Of a stretch of DNA of 64,000 nucleotides, positions 60,480 to 64,000 are shown piece after piece. Every line of letters starts with the position of its first letter. The first letter of the stretch is position 1. The notes below the pieces were generated by a model. That model worked only from the letters and a program-made list of their open reading frames with translations, ran no database searches and was not told where the DNA came from. This DNA is from an uncultured Eubacteriales bacterium. Its GTDB lineage: Bacteria; Bacillota; Clostridia; Christensenellales; UBA1242. Both the position numbers and the translations under genes were made by a program. The stretch lies in assembly GCA_900552105.1 (NCBI GenBank), contig URYH01000001.1, forward strand, positions 1 through 64,000. Direction: 5' to 3'.

Positions 60480-61838
60480 ATGGAAATAAATCAAATCGTT
60501 GCAAATCAAAGAGCTTTTTTTTATACACACAAAACACAAAGTCTTGCATTCCGAAAAGAGGCGATCATAAGGCTTGAAAAAGCGATAAAACAAAATCAAG
60601 ACGCCATTTTTGAAGCATTCAAAAAGGACTTTAACAAATGTGAGTTTGATGTTCTTTCGACAGAACTTTTTTGTGTGCAGAATGAAATCAAATATTTCAA
60701 AAGACACCTAAAGTCACTCATGCGTCCAAAAAATGCAAGAGCGGGACTGGTGAACTTTTTTTCTCGTGGAAAAATTGTTTCAAACCCAAGAGGTGTTGTC
60801 CTTGTTGTGTCTCCTTGGAACTATCCTTTGCAACTCACGCTCGTGCCTTTGGTTGGTGCGATTGCTGCGGGCAACACAGTCGTTGTCAAACCAAGTTCGT
60901 ATTCGCCAAATGTTAGTGCGGTCATCAAAAAAATCCTATCAGTTTTTGATGATGAATTTGTTGCAGTTGTTGAGGGCGGAAGAGAGCAAAACGCACAACT
61001 TTTTGATTGCAAGTTCGACTTTATATTTTTTACAGGCAGTCAAAATGTTGCAAAAGTTCTCATGCAAAAAGCAAGTGCAAATCTCACGCCGGTCATGTTG
61101 GAACTTGGAGGAAAATCCCCTTGCATTGTTGACCGCGATGCTGACATAAAACTTGCCGCAAAGCGTATTGTGTGGGGCAAATTTCTCAATGCGGGGCAAA
61201 CTTGTGTTGCGCCAGATTATATTTGGGTGCAAGAAGAAATCAAGCAAAAGTTTGTTTATGAAGTGAAATTGCAAATCAAAGAACAGCTTTATCCAGATGG
61301 TTGGTTGAGCAAAGAATTTCCGCAAATTATCAATCAAAAGCATGTTGAACGATTGAAACAACTTATTGACCAAGAAAAACTCGTGTTTGGTGGAGCGGTT
61401 AAAGATAGGCTTGTTGAACCAACAGTTTTGGACGGCGTCACATTTGATGATGCAGTCATGCAAGAAGAAATTTTTGGACCAATAATGCCAATTCTCACTT
61501 TCAAAGATTTTTCAGAGATCGAACAAAAACTTTCAACTCTTCCAAAACCGCTTGCACTCTATTATTTTGGACACAACAAACAAAACATAAAAACTGTTGA
61601 AACAAGATTGCAGTTTGGTGGTGGTGCAATAAATGAAGTGATTATGCATCTCGTTGCACCAGGTTTGCCGTTTGGCGGGGTGAGTGAGAGCGGAATGGGT
61701 GCGTATCACGAAAAAAAATCTTTTGAAATTTTTAGTCATCAAAAAAGTGTGTTAAAAAAGGGAAAAATTGAACTCGGACTCAAATATCCACCACACACAA
61801 AAAAGAAAATGAAAATTATGCGCTTTTTGGCAAAATAA
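60480..61838 (+). CDS. Aldehyde dehydrogenase family protein
   Basis: NAD(P)-dependent aldehyde dehydrogenase of 452 residues, short class 3-like form. The cofactor site has VSPWNYPLQLTLVPLVGAIAAGN and FTGSQNVAKVL, the catalytic Glu lies in MLELGGKSP near 206-214, and the nucleophile Cys242 lies in GQTCVAPDY. EEIFGPIMPIL is conserved. A C-terminal basic tail (HTKKKMKIMRFLAK) may contact membrane. A TTG at 60450 would extend the frame, but it lies within the promoter; ATG 60480 sits at the predicted +1. Substrate probably a medium or long aldehyde. Confidence 0.92.
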   Translation: MEINQIVANQRAFFYTHKTQSLAFRKEAIIRLEKAIKQNQDAIFEAFKKDFNKCEFDVLSTELFCVQNEIKYFKRHLKSLMRPKNARAGLVNFFSRGKIVSNPRGVVLVVSPWNYPLQLTLVPLVGAIAAGNTVVVKPSSYSPNVSAVIKKILSVFDDEFVAVVEGGREQNAQLFDCKFDFIFFTGSQNVAKVLMQKASANLTPVMLELGGKSPCIVDRDADIKLAAKRIVWGKFLNAGQTCVAPDYIWVQEEIKQKFVYEVKLQIKEQLYPDGWLSKEFPQIINQKHVERLKQLIDQEKLVFGGAVKDRLVEPTVLDGVTFDDAVMQEEIFGPIMPILTFKDFSEIEQKLSTLPKPLALYYFGHNKQNIKTVETRLQFGGGAINEVIMHLVAPGLPFGGVSESGMGAYHEKKSFEIFSHQKSVLKKGKIELGLKYPPHTKKKMKIMRFLAK

Positions 61839-61918
61839 TGCGGAGTGATATTCTTTTTTGGAGTCAAAAAAGAACCAAAAAAACTTTGGGGTGGTCGCGA
61901 GTGTCCCCTAAAGCGGTT

Positions 61919-62464
61919 TTATTTTATCACAATAAAGTTTTTCATTTTTTGATTTGGACATATGCGGTGTTCGCCAGTGGAAAGTTTGCCTTTATAGAAC
62001 ACTTTTGCGCTCTGTGGGGTTTTGTTGCTTGATGTTGTGAATGTGATTTCATAATAACTATATCCCAAAATGTTGAGAAGTGGATTGATGTTGAAAAGAT
62101 TGTTTCGAATATAAACCAATCCGATGAAAATGAGAATTGCAACAAACACACAAAACATGCTGACAAACTCAATTTGATAGGTGAGTGAAAAAAGGACAAA
62201 AAGAGAAAAGTAGTTAAAAAATTGTTCATCGGTGCAGTTTGTGGCACTTTCAATTTGAACAATTTGAGCATGGCATTCAATCTTTTTCATTGCACGAACA
62301 AGCCCCAAGATTCCAAGTCCCGTAAGCAAAACCAAAAGTCCAAGTGTCATTGAATTGAGAACATTAAAGGACAAATTGCCAAACGCGAGGTCGATAACAA
62401 GTTTTAGCGCAAGCAAAACATACATTGGCACAAACGCCGAAAGATATAACAAAAATTTATCCAT
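61919..62464 (-). CDS. Unknown four-helix membrane protein (181 aa)
   Basis: Four predicted membrane helices (near 3-25, 38-58, 86-106, 108-126), then a soluble C-terminal ~55 residues with YYEITFTTSSNK and HRICPNQKMKNFIVIK. I do not recognise the family with confidence. No clear ribosome site; a TTGACA lies only ten bases upstream, so the start may need revision. It sits between aldehyde dehydrogenase and the tRNA-Leu region. Confidence 0.65.
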   Translation of the reverse strand: MDKFLLYLSAFVPMYVLLALKLVIDLAFGNLSFNVLNSMTLGLLVLLTGLGILGLVRAMKKIECHAQIVQIESATNCTDEQFFNYFSLFVLFSLTYQIEFVSMFCVFVAILIFIGLVYIRNNLFNINPLLNILGYSYYEITFTTSSNKTPQSAKVFYKGKLSTGEHRICPNQKMKNFIVIK

Positions 62465-62513
62465 ATTGATAGTTTGTCAAAAATATGTGTTTTTATGAAG
62501 AAAAAACTCGTTA

Positions 62514-62538
62514 TAAAAAAACAACCTTGCGGTTGTTT
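62514..62538 (-). terminator. Terminator of the tRNA-Leu fragment copy
   Basis: AACAACC / GGTTGTT stem with a GCAA loop and T-run on the minus strand, right after the fragment's CCA. Confidence 0.7.
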
Positions 62539-62544
62539 GTGTTT

Positions 62545-62565
62545 TGGTGCCGAAGGGGGGACTCG
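62545..62565 (-). pseudogene. 3' end fragment of tRNA-Leu
   Basis: Twenty-one bases identical to the 3' end of tRNA-Leu (CGAGTCCCCCCTTCGGCACCA on the minus strand is also the end of the full gene). The rest of the tRNA is missing; upstream lies a hairpin-rich, GC-richer spacer containing AGTCGG/CCGACT and GCAAG/CTTGC stems. Confidence 0.75.
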
Positions 62566-62682
62566 CAGTCGGGGGAAACCGACTCCACAGACGGGCAAGC
62601 GAAGACGGGTGCCAGCCCCATGCTCATGGGGGTTTGCAAGTGGAACTTGCCTGCATAAAGCAGAGAGTCCCACAGAGGTAAT
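62566..62682. other. GC-richer hairpin spacer between tRNA-Leu and its fragment
   Basis: About 117 bases without a gene, visibly richer in G+C than neighbours; contains several short stems (GTCGG/CCGAC, CCCCATG/CATGGGG, GCAAG/CTTGC). The reading frames through it are accidental. Confidence 0.5.
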
Positions 62683-62706
62683 AAAAAAACAGCGAATGCT
62701 GTTTTG
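62683..62706 (-). terminator. Terminator of tRNA-Leu
   Basis: AAACAGC (62687-62693) / GCTGTTT (62698-62704), T-run on the minus strand, immediately after the tRNA CCA. Confidence 0.8.
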
Positions 62707-62792
62707 TGGTGCCGAAGGGGGGACTCGAACCCCCATGAGGTTGCCCTCGGCGGATTTTGAGTCCGCTCCGTCTACCATTCCAGCACTTCGGC
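62707..62792 (-). tRNA. tRNA-Leu (CAA)
   Basis: Complete 86-base tRNA with long variable arm and encoded CCA; acceptor GCCGAAG pairs with CTTCGGC, and anticodon loop CTCAAAA gives CAA. Confidence 0.94.
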
Positions 62793-62876
62793 TCATTCAA
62801 GTTTTATCCTTGACGAACGAGTTTAGAATAGCATAGATTTGGCAGAATTGCAAGAAAAATATGAAAATTTTTGGCA

Positions 62877-63725
62877 CTATTTTTCGAGCTTGATTGTAAA
62901 CTTTGGGAAATCTCGACAAGGGCGATGTGTTCGAACAAAATCGGGTGCATTTTTCAAGTTGAAGTCATTTGGTGCGAATTTGTTTAGGTCACTCCATTCA
63001 ATCGGCATTGACACTGGGGCACCAGCTCTTGCACGAAGCGAGAAAGGCGCAACGCAAGTTGCGCCTTTTGTGTTGCGTCCATAGTCAACATAAATTTTTC
63101 CTGTGCGGTTTTGTTTTCGGACGTTTGAAGTGAAAAGGTCGGGATGTTTTTGTTCAAGAAGAAGTGCGATTTGTTTTGAAAAGTGTGAAAATTTCTGCCA
63201 AGAAAAATGTTTTTCAAACGGAACAACAACATGGTAGCCTTTTCCACCACTTGTTTTGAGATAGGATTTGAGTCCGAGTTCATCAAGCGTGTTTTTTAGA
63301 ATCAACGTTCCTTGACGCAAAACATCAAGTCCCAAATTTTTGTCAGGGTCGAGATCAAACACCATGAGATTTGGGTGATTGATGTCAAAGATTGTGCTTC
63401 CCCAAACATGAAACTCGATTGTGCCAAGTTGAATTTGTTTGATTAGTCCCTTTTTGTTCGCAATTGAAAAATATTCATCTTCACCAACTTTTTTTGTCAC
63501 AATGTCTTTGCCTTCGGCGGTGGGGTGTTTTTTGAAGAAAAAACCCGCGTTTATGTTTTCGTGGCAACGAATCACACTGACAAGACGTTGAGATATGTGT
63601 GGCAAAATATATGGTGCAATGTTTGCGTAATATTTTGCGACATCAAGTTTTGTGATTTTTTCTTTTGGAAAAATAATCCTTGTTGGGCTTGATATTTCAA
63701 CCCCTGAAATGTTGTTTTCAGTCAT
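62877..63725 (-). CDS. ligD: LigD-type primase/polymerase for non-homologous end joining
   Basis: Stand-alone polymerase domain of LigD (282 residues), which fills and extends DNA ends with ribonucleotides during end joining. It begins near ISSPTRIIFPKEKITKLDVAKYYANIA. The catalytic metal ligands lie in MVFDLDPDK, then LKTSGGKGYHVVVP and VAPFSLRARAGAPVSMPIEW, the family hallmark. The ATG overlaps the stop of the upstream ligase gene (ATGACTGA), so the two activities usually fused in LigD are encoded by coupled genes. No ribosome site is needed beyond coupling; the longer frame upstream is the ligase gene in another phase. Confidence 0.92.
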   Translation of the reverse strand: MTENNISGVEISSPTRIIFPKEKITKLDVAKYYANIAPYILPHISQRLVSVIRCHENINAGFFFKKHPTAEGKDIVTKKVGEDEYFSIANKKGLIKQIQLGTIEFHVWGSTIFDINHPNLMVFDLDPDKNLGLDVLRQGTLILKNTLDELGLKSYLKTSGGKGYHVVVPFEKHFSWQKFSHFSKQIALLLEQKHPDLFTSNVRKQNRTGKIYVDYGRNTKGATCVAPFSLRARAGAPVSMPIEWSDLNKFAPNDFNLKNAPDFVRTHRPCRDFPKFTIKLEK

Positions 63726-64000
63726 TTTGTTTCTCCCAAACACAATCTTTTGGTTCTTTGTCAATCCTGAGTCCCAAAAAACTTGGTTGGCGCAATGAGC
63801 CAGTTGGTGTGACCTCAGCATATTCAATTTGTGCCACCAGTTTTGGTTTTATCCAAACAATATTTTTGCTTGTGTCAATGTCGCGTTCATTTTCAAACGG
63901 ACATTTTTTTGTTGCAATTTGAGAAAACTTTTTATTAAGTTCTTTACGTTGTGAAGCATCAAACCCAGTTCCAACTTTTCCAACAAATTTGAGTTTTTTG
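63718..64000 (-). CDS. ATP-dependent DNA ligase, C-terminal part (LigD ligase, cut by window edge)
   Basis: The last 94 codons of a minus-strand gene entering from beyond the window. They form the OB-fold end of a LigD-type ligase: LKFVGKVGTGFDASQRKEL, CPFENE, VWIKPKLVAQIEYAEVTPTG and LRQPSFLGLRIDKEP. The nucleotidyltransferase part must lie off the window. It stops at 63718, overlapping the polymerase gene by eight bases. Together they indicate a bacterial NHEJ system; a Ku gene is expected nearby but is not in view. Confidence 0.9.
   Translation of the reverse strand, partial: KKLKFVGKVGTGFDASQRKELNKKFSQIATKKCPFENERDIDTSKNIVWIKPKLVAQIEYAEVTPTGSLRQPSFLGLRIDKEPKDCVWEKQND

Noticed and set aside
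62404..62836. Frames of 120-130 residues over the tRNA-Leu region on both strands
   Set aside because: They cover an intact tRNA, two terminators and a tRNA fragment; no ribosome site or protein-like composition.

Overview
The window looks like the chromosome of an uncultured, AT-rich, low-GC Gram-positive (Clostridia-like) bacterium. Supporting signs are the many AGGAGG-type ribosome sites, a PdaB-like deacetylase, a SpoIVFB-like site-2 protease beside minD/minE, a type 3 prolyl-tRNA synthetase, two-[4Fe-4S] ferredoxin and PucR-type helix-turn-helix proteins. No phage structural genes, insertion sequences, rRNA or CRISPR arrays were seen.

Layout. 1-10.6 kb: a tightly packed seven-gene operon, read as a defence island: PLD/SNF2 helicase, DUF4391 protein, unknown protein, type III Mod methyltransferase, type III Res endonuclease, and two accessory proteins (one membrane-anchored). 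10.7-13.3 kb: a large lipoprotein. 13.3-18 kb: an ABC exporter and RlmD-type methyltransferase on the minus strand, divergent from proS. 18-20.4 kb: a tRNA cluster (Gly, Lys, Arg, His, Gln, Gln) full of partial and inverted tRNA fragments, then a ~1.2-kb segment bounded by copies of the tRNA-Gln 3' end plus terminator. That segment holds two paralogous structured small RNAs and two tiny genes. 20.4-24.2 kb: two-component system, alanine racemase, rsmD. 24.1-33.4 kb: pyruvate kinase operon, a BaiN-like flavoprotein, a degenerate ABC ATPase coupled to a PucR-type regulator, an intracellular subtilisin, murG. 33.6-40 kb: a gyrase-type topoisomerase pair, PdaB-like deacetylase, SSB-like protein. 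40-44.4 kb: a 1069-residue surface protein, split TSUP permease, ferredoxin. 44.4-53.5 kb: Ppx/GppA-like protein, HtrA, MreB-like protein, MinD, MinE, a 57-residue membrane protein, SpoIVFB-like protease, a Pycsar-effector-like (DUF5706) membrane protein, a DUF4132-like protein. 53.5-64 kb: tsf/rpsB, OGG-type glycosylase, S66 peptidase, SDR, HAD phosphatase, aldehyde dehydrogenase, a tRNA-Leu with a fragment copy, and a two-gene split LigD (polymerase plus ligase) typical of non-homologous end joining.

Three observations stand out. First, two ~70-nt RNA genes (19.29 and 19.52 kb) share promoters, a three-way-junction fold with compensatory changes, a GNRA-type loop and a conserved TTGTGGNAACACAGC core; I cannot assign them to a known family. 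Second, several complete tRNA genes (Lys, Arg, Gln, Leu) are each accompanied by partial copies, often with an inverted T-arm, as if small elements or template-switch events repeatedly used tRNA genes. Third, many monocistronic genes lack a Shine-Dalgarno site and have a -10 hexamer ending exactly six bases before the start codon, predicting widespread leaderless mRNAs, unusual for this group.

All family names come from reading motifs and from memory of the families; no database search was run.
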